Below, piece by piece: positions 24,421-31,827 of a stretch of 45,268 bases of DNA. Both the position numbers and the translations under genes were made by a program. This DNA comes from Roseburia sp. (GTDB lineage Bacteria > Bacillota > Clostridia > Oscillospirales > Ruminococcaceae), in assembly GCA_023666265.1 (NCBI GenBank), contig JAMPCH010000018.1, forward strand, positions 1 through 45,268, in the 5' to 3' direction. The notes beneath the pieces were generated by a model. It ran no database searches, was not told the origin of the DNA, and was given only the letters and a program-made list of their open reading frames with translations. How positions within the stretch are numbered: position 1 is the first letter of the stretch; each line of letters begins with the position of its first letter.

Positions 24421-24978
24421 ATGAAAGTCCTGATCGCCGCGCGGACGACCGACGCCGCCGAAACGCTCGCCCGCTTTTTTGATGAGCCGACCGCCGAGAT
24501 CCGTACCGCGACCGACGGCTTTACGATCCGCGCGATCGACCTGTCCGTTTTTGACGCGGTCTTTGTCTCGATCCCCTTGTCGGGCGAGAGCGGGGTCGAG
24601 CTTTTAAGCGAAATTCGCGAAAAAACCGACGCCTTCCTTTTCGCTTTGGTGAAGGAGGCGCTCTCGGCGGAGCTTCAGCGTAGGGTCGCCGACCTCGGCG
24701 TATACGTGATCCCTAAGCCGCTCTTTCGCGGCGCGCTCCATCAGGCGTACCGCTTCGCGCGGCTCAATTTTGAGAACGAACAGCGCCTTCGCGCCGAGTT
24801 GAACGCCCTCGCCGCCCGCCTCGATGAACAAAAGCTCGTCGCCCGCGCGAAGCTCCTCCTCGTCGAACGCGGTCTCACCGAGGACGAGGCGCACCGCCGC
24901 CTTCAACAGACCGCCATGAACCGCCGTATCACCCAAGCCCAAGCCGCCGCCGAAATCATCGGCGAATGTGTAGAATAA
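24421..24978 (+). CDS. ANTAR-domain regulator with receiver-like N-terminus
   Basis: ANTAR proteins bind leader RNA and prevent transcription termination. The 185-residue product has an N-terminal receiver-like fold (about 1-115), a coiled linker (EQRLRAELNALAARLDEQK) and a C-terminal ANTAR three-helix bundle (about 135-183: ARAKLLLVERGLTEDEAHRRL, then QQTAMNRRITQAQAAAEII). At the usual phosphoacceptor position the strand reads FDAVFVSIPLSGESG, so the Asp seems replaced, suggesting phosphorylation-independent control; the conserved Lys (IPKPL) is kept. As last gene of the glutamate synthase operon it probably controls the operon or other nitrogen genes (inference). Confidence 0.85.
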   Translation: MKVLIAARTTDAAETLARFFDEPTAEIRTATDGFTIRAIDLSVFDAVFVSIPLSGESGVELLSEIREKTDAFLFALVKEALSAELQRRVADLGVYVIPKPLFRGALHQAYRFARLNFENEQRLRAELNALAARLDEQKLVARAKLLLVERGLTEDEAHRRLQQTAMNRRITQAQAAAEIIGECVE

Positions 24979-25449
24979 GAGATTTATAAGAGATATAAGA
25001 GAGAAAAAATATTACCGGGGACGCCGTCCCTGGACCCCTGCTACTTTTTGTGCCAAAAAGTAGCAAAAATCAATATCGCTTTATCGGGACATTCCAAAAA
25101 TGTAAGTCCGCAATATCAGACAATTCTCGTCTGATATTGCGGACTTTTTCATCCGAAAAACTTTTAATATTGCTTCGTAAAAATTTTTAAAACAAAACAG
25201 TCTGTACGATCAGACAAGTTTCATTGCTTGAATAACCGTACAGACTTTTGTTTTATGCCGTTATCGTGAAACACAGCATTGCAAATTGACGAATAGAAGA
25301 AATAGTTAAATCTATTAAAAGATTGAAATAAGATTATTAAAGTTTAGGTCAAGCCTTTTCAAAGGCTTGTGGGGTACGGGGCGAAGCCCCGCTTAAATAT
25401 ACACATCTCTTTTTCTCTCTTGAAATCTCTTTTTTCTCTTTAAACTCTC
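24978..25449. repeat. Composite inverted repeat between the ANTAR and deacetylase genes
   Basis: A GAGA tract begins at the ANTAR stop codon. Left hairpins are GGGAC-GCC-GTCCC (25018-25030) and an 11-bp stem with loop GTGCC (25039-25065). Right hairpins are CAAGCCTT with AAGGCTTG (25350-25369) and CGGGGC-GAA-GCCCCG (25377-25391), then a CTCTC tract up to the deacetylase stop codon. The core has an 18-bp perfect stem (25104-25121 with 25129-25146) ending in a T run, which would terminate transcripts, and AGTCTGTACG/CGTACAGACT arms (about 25199-25250). No gene is supported. Confidence 0.8.
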
Positions 25450-26526
25450 TCACAGATCCGCGCCGACGGTATAGCCTTCGGCTTTCCAGTGATCGAGGAG
25501 GTCGCCGAGAATTTGAGTATTTGTTGCGGAGACGGCGTGGAGGAGGTAGACGCCGGCGTGGGTGGAAGCCTTGATCTTTTTCAGCGCCTCGGCGGGGTCG
25601 GGCTGGGCGGCGGTATCCCAATCGCTGTACGCGAACGACCAAAAGACGCTCGTATAGCCGAGCTTTTGGACGATACTTAAAGCGCTCTCGGAGAACTCGC
25701 CCTTGGGGAAGCGAAAGAGCGTCATTTCATAGCCGAATTGCGCGGCGACGTAATCGTGGAGGACGCTCACCTCCTCGATGATCTCATTCTCGGAGCAGTC
25801 GGGAAGGGACGGGTGAGTATAGGAATGATTCCCGACGGTATGCCCCTCGTCGATCATCCGCTGTACCAGCTCGGGACTGGTGCGGCAGTAGTCGTAGGTC
25901 ACGAAAAAGACCGCTTTTACGTTCCGTTCCGCTAAAATATCGAGAATTTCGGCGGTATAGCCGTTCTCATACCCTTCGTCAAAGGTGAGACAAATTTTCT
26001 TCCCCTCGGGTAAAAACCGCGCCCCGAGAGCGCGGTATTTTTCCTCGGCGCTGACCGCGTCGAGCGGGCGGTTGTCGCCGTCCGTCTCCTTCCCGAGACC
26101 CCAGCCGATCTTCGTCAGACTGAGTCCGTTCGCGGCGATCCGCATCGTTGGGATCGCGCCGATCGCCGAGGGGATCATGTACGGCGAGGCGTAAGCCGCC
26201 TCGCTGGGTTCGTTCGCGTTATCGCCGCCGTCGGAAACGATACCGTCCTCGTCGGCGTTATATTCGCCGTCACCGCTCTCCGTCGGCTCGTCCGCGCCGC
26301 TCGAGCTATCCGAGCTGTCCGCGCTATCCGAGCTTTCCGAATTTCCTGTCCCGGCGGGAGGCGGCATGGTGTCGGAGCTGCTGTCCGAGCCGGAGCCGGA
26401 ATCGGAAACGGGGGGCGTTGTCGTACTCGAGCCGCTCCCGGTCTCCTCGGGGGTCGAGAAACAGCCGGAGAGCGAGCCGATCACCGCCGCCGCCGTCAGC
26501 GCGCAAAAAAATCTTTTTATTTTCAT
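25450..26526 (-). CDS. Lipoprotein polysaccharide deacetylase (PdaA-like NodB domain)
   Basis: This is probably a peptidoglycan or other polysaccharide de-N-acetylase on the outer membrane face. The 358-residue product has a lipoprotein signal ending LSGC (Cys22), a long Ser/Gly/Asp-rich linker (about 25-110), and a NodB domain with TFDEGYENGYTAEIL (metal-site Asp and the PdaA-like GYENGYT), GHTVGNHSYTHPSLP (two His of the metal triad) and LFRFPKGEFSE. Asp/Glu in place of Asp/Asp in the first motif resembles the PdaA/PdaC branch rather than classical chitin deacetylases. AGAAAGGAAAG precedes the ATG. PdaA-type spore-cortex delta-lactam formation is one possibility. Confidence 0.85.
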   Translation of the reverse strand: MKIKRFFCALTAAAVIGSLSGCFSTPEETGSGSSTTTPPVSDSGSGSDSSSDTMPPPAGTGNSESSDSADSSDSSSGADEPTESGDGEYNADEDGIVSDGGDNANEPSEAAYASPYMIPSAIGAIPTMRIAANGLSLTKIGWGLGKETDGDNRPLDAVSAEEKYRALGARFLPEGKKICLTFDEGYENGYTAEILDILAERNVKAVFFVTYDYCRTSPELVQRMIDEGHTVGNHSYTHPSLPDCSENEIIEEVSVLHDYVAAQFGYEMTLFRFPKGEFSESALSIVQKLGYTSVFWSFAYSDWDTAAQPDPAEALKKIKASTHAGVYLLHAVSATNTQILGDLLDHWKAEGYTVGADL

Positions 26527-26553
26527 ACGATCTTTCCTTTCTAATGGCTTCTA

Positions 26554-26605
26554 AATGACTTGATATAAAGTCATTCCTATTTTTTGCGGCGCTCCTTAAA
26601 TTATA
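26554..26605 (-). promoter_or_regulatory. Possible operator and -10 upstream of the deacetylase gene
   Basis: AATGACTT (26554-26561) and AAGTCATT (26568-26575) form a perfect 8-bp inverted repeat with spacer GATATA between a TATAAT-like -10 (26600-26605, minus strand) and the start codon. No convincing -35 is seen, which would fit a promoter needing an activator. This is tentative. Confidence 0.35.
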
Positions 26606-26621
26606 CGTTTTTGTTTTTTTA

Positions 26622-26716
26622 TTTTTTGGGAAGGACATCTTTTGGCAGGTCTGCTTTCCTTATTCAATTTCCCGATCGAGCGCCGACCCGCCGCGAGGCA
26701 GTCCTTCCCCAAAAAA
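26622..26716. repeat. Short inverted-repeat element with GGGAAGGAC ends
   Basis: TTTTTTGGGAAGGAC at the left end and GTCCTTCCCCAAAAAA at the right end are near-perfect inverted repeats bounding about 95 bp without coding potential. This is the most complete copy of a short repeat whose single ends occur at many gene borders in the window. Confidence 0.65.
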
Positions 26717-26739
26717 TAAATAAACAAATAAACAAAAAA

Positions 26740-26771
26740 TCCCTCCTTTCGGGAAATGCCGAAAGGAGGGA
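26740..26771 (-). terminator. Rho-independent terminator of the leucine-rich-repeat gene
   Basis: A 13-bp perfect stem (26740-26752 with 26759-26771) with a 6-base loop lies 10 bases past the stop codon on the minus strand and is followed by TTTTTTG on that strand. Confidence 0.85.
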
Positions 26772-26781
26772 AAAGCTTCCT

Positions 26782-28725
26782 TTATAAGATCGTGATCTTA
26801 CATTTCGGGAGGACGGATTTTAAGCCGCTCTCAACGTCCTTTTTGACCGCGTCGGTCAGGTCAACGGGCTTGACCTTTAGCGTCGTGAGCTTTGAGAGCT
26901 TCCCGATCGTTAAAACGTCGGAGACCCCGCGAACGTCCGTCGTCAGCGAAGTCAGCTTCTCAAGCTCGGAGACCGTCGTCAGGTCGGTGATCCGGTTCGA
27001 GCGGATATTGAGCTTTTTTAAGACGGTGAGGCGCTTGAGCGGCGTAACGTCCGAGATACTGTTCCCGTGGAGGTCGAGCGTCTTTAAGAGCCTGAGATTC
27101 GATAGCGTATCGATCTTTGTGAGCTTATTCTTCCCGAGATCGAGGGTTGTCAGCATACGGAGATTTTTGAGCGGCGTGAGGTCGCTGACGCGATTTCCGT
27201 AAAGGTCGAGCGTTTGGAGGCTACGCATATTTTTGAGCGGAGAGAGATCCTTGACCTTATTCCCCGTGAGGTCGAGCTTTTTAAGCTTCGTCAGCCCCTT
27301 TAGCGGCGTGAGGTCGGTCAGTCCGCAATCCGTCAGGTTCAGCGTCTTTAGCTTTTTTAGGCTCGCGAGCGGCGTAATGTCGACCTTCGCCCCCGCGATC
27401 TCGAGCGTCTCGATCCACGTCAGCGCCTGTAAAAACGAAATATCGGTATCGGCGTAATTCGTGAGCTTGACCGTTTTAAGCTTCGTGAGCTTTTTTAAAT
27501 TCGCCGCCTCCTCCGCCGACGGCTTTTTCATCAGCGTGATCGACGTTGTATTGAGCGTGACGACCTTCCCCTCGACGATGACCGCGTTTGAGGTATTCGC
27601 GGCGGTGTTCGTCTTTTTCTTCGTTGTCGCGGGCTTCGGGGTCTCGGCGGGGGTCTCCGCCTCGGCGGCGACCGGCTCGACGTAGGCGTAGCCGTAATCG
27701 CCGTCGAGCTGACAATTCGGGAGCGCCGCCGCTAAAGCGTTTTGATCCGCCTCGGTCGCGCCGGTATTATAAAAGCCGAGATATTCGAGCTTCGTCAACA
27801 CGGCGACGGCGGACAGCCCCGCGATCGGATTATCCGACAGCTCGAGCGTTTTAAGCTCCTTTAAATTCACGATCGCCGAGAGCTCGCTCGTATGGGTGAA
27901 CCGAAGCTCGAGCGTTTCGAGCTTCGTCAGCGACGCGAGCGGCGTTAAGCTCGCGGGACTGTTCTCGCTGAGCGAGAGGGTCGTGAGCTTTTTCAGCTTT
28001 TTCAGCGACGTAAGATCGGTGATTTGGTTCGACCCGAGATAAAGGCTCGTCAGCCCGGTCAGCCGCTCGAGCGGCGAAAGATCGGCGATCTTATTCCCGC
28101 TCAGTCCGAGGTCGGAGAGCGCCGTCAGATTTTTAAGCGCCGAGAGATCCTCGATCAGGTTATGATCGAGATAGAGGAGCGTAAGTCGGGTCAGGTTTCT
28201 GAGCGGCGAGAGATCGGCGATCTTATTCCCGCTCAGGTCGAGCGAGCGAAGGTTCGTGAGCTTAGAGAGCGGCGCGGTATCCTCGAGCTCGACATAATTC
28301 ATCGAGAGCGAGATCAGGTTCTCGAGCTCCTCGAGCGCCTCGGGGTGTTTCAGGGGCTTGATCTCGCGCGTGTCGATCCGTGCGCCCTCTGCGCCGTAAT
28401 CATATACCGCGAGTCCCGTCTCGCCCGCGCCAAAGGCGCAGTAGCCCGCCCCGTAATATTCCTCGGGGGTACGGTTGATGAGGACGAGATCGCCGTAGAT
28501 CCCGAGGCTCGTGATCTCGGAGGTCAGATAGCGGTTAAACGTACCGCTGTCCTCAAAGAGATACGCCGAAAGCTCTTTTTCGTCCGAGGTACGGTTATCG
28601 CGGAAATAGACGATCTCCTCCGTCGCGGCTTCGGTCGAGGTCGTTTCGTCCGCCGCCCCGACGGGGAGCGAAAGGGTCAGCGCGGCGCACGCCGCGAGCA
28701 GACCCGCGATCAGTCTTTTTTTCAT
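26782..28725 (-). CDS. Secreted leucine-rich-repeat protein
   Basis: The 647-residue product has a Sec signal (MKKRLIAGLLAACAALTLSL, cleavage likely after VGA near 24), an N-terminal domain of unknown type (about 30-135), one LRR block (about 135-320) and, after an Ala/Thr/Pro/Lys-rich linker (about 350-380), a second block (about 385-600). Repeats are the 22-residue internalin/SDS22 type (L..L..L.L..N.I.DL.PL). Each block ends in a similar capping segment (ALPNCQL and VLPKCKI), suggesting internal duplication. No LPXTG, SLH or membrane anchor is visible, so it is probably released or held non-covalently. AAAGGAAAGG precedes the ATG at 28725. The binding partner is unknown. Confidence 0.85.
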   Translation of the reverse strand: MKKRLIAGLLAACAALTLSLPVGAADETTSTEAATEEIVYFRDNRTSDEKELSAYLFEDSGTFNRYLTSEITSLGIYGDLVLINRTPEEYYGAGYCAFGAGETGLAVYDYGAEGARIDTREIKPLKHPEALEELENLISLSMNYVELEDTAPLSKLTNLRSLDLSGNKIADLSPLRNLTRLTLLYLDHNLIEDLSALKNLTALSDLGLSGNKIADLSPLERLTGLTSLYLGSNQITDLTSLKKLKKLTTLSLSENSPASLTPLASLTKLETLELRFTHTSELSAIVNLKELKTLELSDNPIAGLSAVAVLTKLEYLGFYNTGATEADQNALAAALPNCQLDGDYGYAYVEPVAAEAETPAETPKPATTKKKTNTAANTSNAVIVEGKVVTLNTTSITLMKKPSAEEAANLKKLTKLKTVKLTNYADTDISFLQALTWIETLEIAGAKVDITPLASLKKLKTLNLTDCGLTDLTPLKGLTKLKKLDLTGNKVKDLSPLKNMRSLQTLDLYGNRVSDLTPLKNLRMLTTLDLGKNKLTKIDTLSNLRLLKTLDLHGNSISDVTPLKRLTVLKKLNIRSNRITDLTTVSELEKLTSLTTDVRGVSDVLTIGKLSKLTTLKVKPVDLTDAVKKDVESGLKSVLPKCKITIL

Positions 28726-28813
28726 AGGGTAACATTCCTTTCCTTTAAACCCGCGGATAGGGGTCAACATTGCTTCGCGGCGACGTTTTTCGCCGTGATC
28801 TTATCTACCGTTT

Positions 28814-28842
28814 ATTTTACCACAAAACGGAAGGAATGTCAA
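28814..28842 (-). promoter_or_regulatory. Putative promoter of the leucine-rich-repeat gene
   Basis: On the minus strand, -35 TTGACA (28837-28842) and -10 TAAAAT (28814-28819) are 17 bases apart, with TGG before the -10. It forms a mirror image of the trmB promoter. Confidence 0.8.
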
Positions 28843-28857
28843 ATGGGCGCGGAAAAT

Positions 28858-28886
28858 TTGACTTTTCGTCCGTTCTGTGATAAAAT
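28858..28886 (+). promoter_or_regulatory. Putative promoter of trmB
   Basis: -35 TTGACT (28858-28863) and -10 TAAAAT (28881-28886) are 17 bases apart. The two divergent -35 boxes are 15 bp apart. Over about 31 bases this half and the reverse complement of the opposite half agree at about 26 positions. Confidence 0.8.
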
Positions 28887-28919
28887 AAGAGAAGAATAAT
28901 CACAAAAGGAACCCGATCT

Positions 28920-29657
28920 ATGAGAATGCGTAAAAAAAAGTATCTCGCCGACCGCTTGGAGGCTTGCGCCGCGCTTTGTGTCGGGCGGCTCCCGAGCGAC
29001 CCGGCGAAGACCGCCGATCTCGCTCTCCTTCGGCTCTCGGAGATATTCGGGAACGAGAACCCCCTTCGGCTCGAGATCGGCTGTGGGAAGGGGCAATTCG
29101 CCGAGGAGATCGCCCGCCGAAACCCCGCCGTCAATTTTATCGCCGTCGAACAGTCGCCGAACGTCCTCGTCGCGGCGATGGAGCGGGCGAAGCGAGCGGA
29201 GCTAACGAACTTAAAATTCATCTCGGGTACGGCGGAGTTTCTCGAGCGCCTGATCCCGCCGAAAAGCGTCGAGCGGATCTATCTTAATTTCAGCTGTCCC
29301 TTCCCAAAAAGCTCTTACGCTAAGCATCGGCTCACCCACGCGCGATTCCTTAAAATTTACCGCGCGCTCCTCTCCCCGGGCGGCTATATCGTCCAAAAGA
29401 CGGATAACGCCGCCTTCTTCGAGTTTTCGCTGAACAGCTTTTCCGACTGCGGCTACCGACTGCGGCGGATCTCGTTCGACCTGCATAACAGCGCGATCGA
29501 GGGGAATATTATTACCGAATACGAGGAAAAATTCTCGTCAAAGGGCTTCCCGATCTACTATACAGAGGCTTTTCCCCTCCCCGACGAAAAAAATCCCGGG
29601 AACTTTGAAGAAAAATTTCCCGAAAGCTCTTTACAAATTCCCAAAAACATTATATAA
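28920..29657 (+). CDS. trmB: tRNA (guanine-N7-)-methyltransferase TrmB
   Basis: TrmB makes m7G46 in the variable loop of tRNAs with S-adenosylmethionine. The 245-residue product contains RLEIGCGKGQFAEEIARRNP (AdoMet loop), NFIAVEQSPNVL, the family motif YLNFSCPFPKSSYAKHRLTH (usually NFSDPWPKKRHAKRRL; here Cys replaces the usual Asp and Phe the usual Trp) and GGYIVQKTDNAAFFEFSL. The C-terminal region after GNIITEYEEKFSSKGFPIYY is longer than usual by about 30 residues (PDEKNPGNFEEKFPESS...). AAAGGAACC precedes the ATG. The -10 of the next gene's promoter overlaps its stop codon. Confidence 0.9.
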   Translation: MRMRKKKYLADRLEACAALCVGRLPSDPAKTADLALLRLSEIFGNENPLRLEIGCGKGQFAEEIARRNPAVNFIAVEQSPNVLVAAMERAKRAELTNLKFISGTAEFLERLIPPKSVERIYLNFSCPFPKSSYAKHRLTHARFLKIYRALLSPGGYIVQKTDNAAFFEFSLNSFSDCGYRLRRISFDLHNSAIEGNIITEYEEKFSSKGFPIYYTEAFPLPDEKNPGNFEEKFPESSLQIPKNII

Positions 29658-29658
29658 T
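29630..29658 (+). promoter_or_regulatory. Putative promoter overlapping the end of trmB
   Basis: -35 TTTACA (29630-29635) and -10 TATAAT (29653-29658) are 17 bases apart; the -10 covers the trmB stop codon. The transcript would run through a short repeat and the MITE-like element into the gene at 29923. Confidence 0.6.
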
Positions 29659-29709
29659 AAGAATAGTATCTTAGGATAAGTAGGGCGGGCGGCGCACGAC
29701 TGCCCCAAA

Positions 29710-29880
29710 GGCAACACCGCACAATGACCGGCTACGCCTTTGCCGTCCGATTGACAGCCATATTTTCCGCCATATCGCACTGATTTTCTTTGAAAGGCGT
29801 CAGCCTTCCTGCATCAAATCAGCATAATCTGACAAAAAATCTGACTGCCACTCGAACGGCAATCATTGCGCGGTGTAGCC
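29710..29880 (-). mobile_element. 171-bp MITE-like element, copy 2
   Basis: This is the inverted copy of the element at 13749-13919, with the same length and the same 11-bp terminal repeats. It is inserted immediately after GGCGCACGACTGCCCCAAA (29691-29709), which also occurs at 43796-43813 as the end of a short repeat that lacks the insertion. CAAA lies on both sides if the boundary is shifted by one base. It lies in the presumed leader of the gene at 29923. Confidence 0.75.
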
Positions 29881-29922
29881 TCAAAATCTAATGGCAGTTT
29901 AAAACGAAAGGAAGATCAGACC

Positions 29923-30621
29923 ATGAGTAAGGTTTCAGCCATTCTCACCATCGGCGCGCTCGCGGGCGTCGGCTATTATCTCGGTAAGAAGATATTCGAC
30001 AAAAAGCAGTCGGAAAAGGACGCGAACGCCGCGCCCGAGGTCTTTGTCGAGGAGCGTCACTCCACCCCGAAGGAAAAGCTCCAGCGCGCGTCGCTCTTCG
30101 CGGTCGGCGCGATCCGTACCGGGACCGAGAAGATCAAGGAGGGGATCGACGAGATCGTCGACAGCGATATGATCTCAAAGGGCGAGACGACCGTCGAGGA
30201 CGTAAAGAGCTTCGCCAAGGAGACCAAGGATAAGACCGTCGCCTTCGCGAAGGAAAAATCGTCCGTCATCAAGGACGAGATCGATAACCTCAAAAGTATG
30301 GTGACCTCGATCAACACGGGCGCGGGCGAGACGGAGGAAGAACCCGCCGAAAAGCCCGGGGAGATCGAGGGCGGCGAGACGGACGCGCCGGCGACCCCGC
30401 CCCCCGAGGAGGTCGGCGAGGTGATCGAGGAGACGGCGGAGACGATCGCCGAGACCGCCCGCGAAAAGGTCGAGGAGCTTCGTAACGACTTCGCGGCGGC
30501 GAAGGGCGAGGCGGCGACGATCGCGGAGGAGGCGGCGGACGAGATCGACTCGCTCTCCTTCGACGGCGAGGACACCGTCTCGGTCGATACGTTCGACTTT
30601 AGCTCGGCGGATAAGCTTTAA
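29923..30621 (+). CDS. Acidic, helical membrane-tethered protein of unknown function
   Basis: I do not recognise a specific family; the start (MSKVSAILTIGALAGVGYYLGKK) resembles YtxH-like proteins with one short Gly/Ala membrane segment. The 232-residue product continues as a Lys/Glu-rich amphipathic helical region (about 50-145: ETTVEDVKSFAKETKDKTVAF and similar), a Pro/Glu-rich linker (about 145-170) and an acidic Ala/Glu helical tail. AAAGGAAG precedes the ATG at 29923; the in-frame codons upstream lie in or next to the MITE-like element and are rejected. A strong terminator follows, so it is probably monocistronic. Confidence 0.7.
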   Translation: MSKVSAILTIGALAGVGYYLGKKIFDKKQSEKDANAAPEVFVEERHSTPKEKLQRASLFAVGAIRTGTEKIKEGIDEIVDSDMISKGETTVEDVKSFAKETKDKTVAFAKEKSSVIKDEIDNLKSMVTSINTGAGETEEEPAEKPGEIEGGETDAPATPPPEEVGEVIEETAETIAETAREKVEELRNDFAAAKGEAATIAEEAADEIDSLSFDGEDTVSVDTFDFSSADKL

Positions 30622-30634
30622 GGCTAAAAATGAG

Positions 30635-30673
30635 CGCTCCGGTCGACCTTTCGGTCGAACCGGGGCGTTTTTT
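30635..30673 (+). terminator. Rho-independent terminator after the acidic helical protein gene
   Basis: CGCTCCGGTCGACC (30635-30648) pairs with GGTCGAACCGGGGCG (30653-30667) with one wobble and one bulged base, followed by six T residues (30668-30673). It isolates the abortive-infection module from upstream transcription. A short-repeat copy (TTTTGGGAAGG) follows at about 30680. Confidence 0.85.
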
Positions 30674-30772
30674 GCTTTTTTGTTTTGGGAAGGAGCGGGG
30701 GTGGGGAGGGTGAGGTTAGCCGTTCAAAAACGCATAAAAATTCAAGTTTTTTAACTTTTTTAAAAAAAACCA

Positions 30773-30801
30773 TTGATTTTTTCTCCAAAATAGCGTATAA
30801 T
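30773..30801 (+). promoter_or_regulatory. Putative promoter of the Abi module
   Basis: -35 TTGATT (30773-30778) and -10 TATAAT (30796-30801) are 17 bases apart in A+T-rich sequence. The start site would be near 30808, just before a structured, T6-ended leader. Confidence 0.75.
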
Positions 30802-30807
30802 ATATGT

Positions 30808-30858
30808 AACAGGACCTCCCGCACCTCTCAACGATGTGTCCCAGGGAGGACGTTTTTT
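30808..30858 (+). ncRNA. Candidate structured leader/small RNA of the Abi_2 gene
   Basis: A transcript from the promoter at 30773-30801 would fold CCTCCC (30815-30820) with GGGAGG (30844-30849), and inside it GCAC (30821-30824) with GTGT (30836-30839). GGAC (30812-30815) can alternatively pair with GTCC (30838-30841). The structure ends at a T6 tract (30853-30858), so an RNA of about 50 bases may be made, with some readthrough into the Abi gene 19 bases further on. A conserved RNA motif upstream of abiF genes has been described; whether this one belongs to it needs a covariance-model search. Confidence 0.6.
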
Positions 30859-30876
30859 ATTTTAGGAGAATCCTTC

Positions 30877-31725
30877 ATGAGTCAAGTAAAGCGACCGACG
30901 ACTTACGACGAACAGGTCAAAAAGCTCACCGATCACGGATGCATCATCAGAAACGAAGAAAAATGTAAAGAGGCTTTAAAAAGTGTCGGCTATTATCGAT
31001 TATCCGCCTACTTTTTACCTTTTCGCAGATCGGACGGTTCATATTTTCCGGGTACGGATTTTGAAAAAATTTACCAAATCTACGAATTTGACAGAAAGCT
31101 TAGAAATTTGATCTTTTCGGCGATCGAAGTAGTCGAGGTCGATCTCAGATCTTCTTTATCCTATTATCACGCGCATAAATACGGTCCGCTCGGATACCTT
31201 AACCCCGATCATTTCAACCAAAAGCATAACGCGGTTAAATTTGAGGAAATGATAAAAAAAGAGATCGAAAGCAACAAAAAGGTCTTATTTGTAAAACATC
31301 ACATAGATCGCTACGACGGTCAATTCCCGCTTTGGGTCGCTTGTGAATTATTTACCTTCGGTATGCTTTCTTACTTTTACAACGATCTACATACGACGGA
31401 TAAGAAAGCGCTGATGGGAGTGCGCTATAAAAATGTGGCGAGTTGGCTGAGATGCTGTACGGATTTGCGTAATATCTGCGCCCATTACGGGAGACTGTAT
31501 TATCGTGTTTTTTCTGCCGTTCCGGCAGGCTTACAGTTAAAGGACGCGGAAGGTCGCAGGTTATGGGGCGCTGTCTTGGCGCTGAAAGAGCTCTACCCCT
31601 CCGCAAATCAATGGAATCACGAGTTCGTTTTATCGCTCGAAAGCTTATTCGCGCAATACGAACACTCTATCTCGTTGTCGCATATGGCGTTCCCCGAAGA
31701 TTGGGCGGAGCGATTACGAAAATAA
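30877..31725 (+). CDS. Abi_2 family abortive-infection protein (AbiD/AbiF-like, HEPN-type)
   Basis: Abi_2 proteins are phage-defence factors of the HEPN superfamily, probably RNases. The 282-residue product begins MSQVKRPTTYDEQVKKLTDHG and has the typical VGYYRLSAYFLPFR segment, a possible first catalytic motif at Arg91-His98 (DLRSSLSYYHAH) and the clear HEPN motif RNICAHYGRLYYR (Arg198, His203, Rx4H). AGGAGA precedes the ATG at 30877. Base composition is visibly more A+T-rich than the neighbouring housekeeping genes, suggesting acquisition by transfer. It has its own promoter and a terminator-ended leader RNA, an arrangement that suggests RNA control of a toxic RNase (inference). Confidence 0.88.
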   Translation: MSQVKRPTTYDEQVKKLTDHGCIIRNEEKCKEALKSVGYYRLSAYFLPFRRSDGSYFPGTDFEKIYQIYEFDRKLRNLIFSAIEVVEVDLRSSLSYYHAHKYGPLGYLNPDHFNQKHNAVKFEEMIKKEIESNKKVLFVKHHIDRYDGQFPLWVACELFTFGMLSYFYNDLHTTDKKALMGVRYKNVASWLRCCTDLRNICAHYGRLYYRVFSAVPAGLQLKDAEGRRLWGAVLALKELYPSANQWNHEFVLSLESLFAQYEHSISLSHMAFPEDWAERLRK

Positions 31726-31827
31726 CGTACATACCTCGCGGCGATCGATCCCGAGAGAAGTGTTTTTCACGCATATCCCCGAAAATCGCGCCTGTCTTAA
31801 AATAAAAAAGAGAAAGGAAACGGCTTC

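Noticed and set aside
28024-28899. A 291-codon open frame on the plus strand opposite the LRR gene
   Set aside because: It is antisense to clear LRR coding sequence and reflects the regular codon pattern of the repeats; no start signal.
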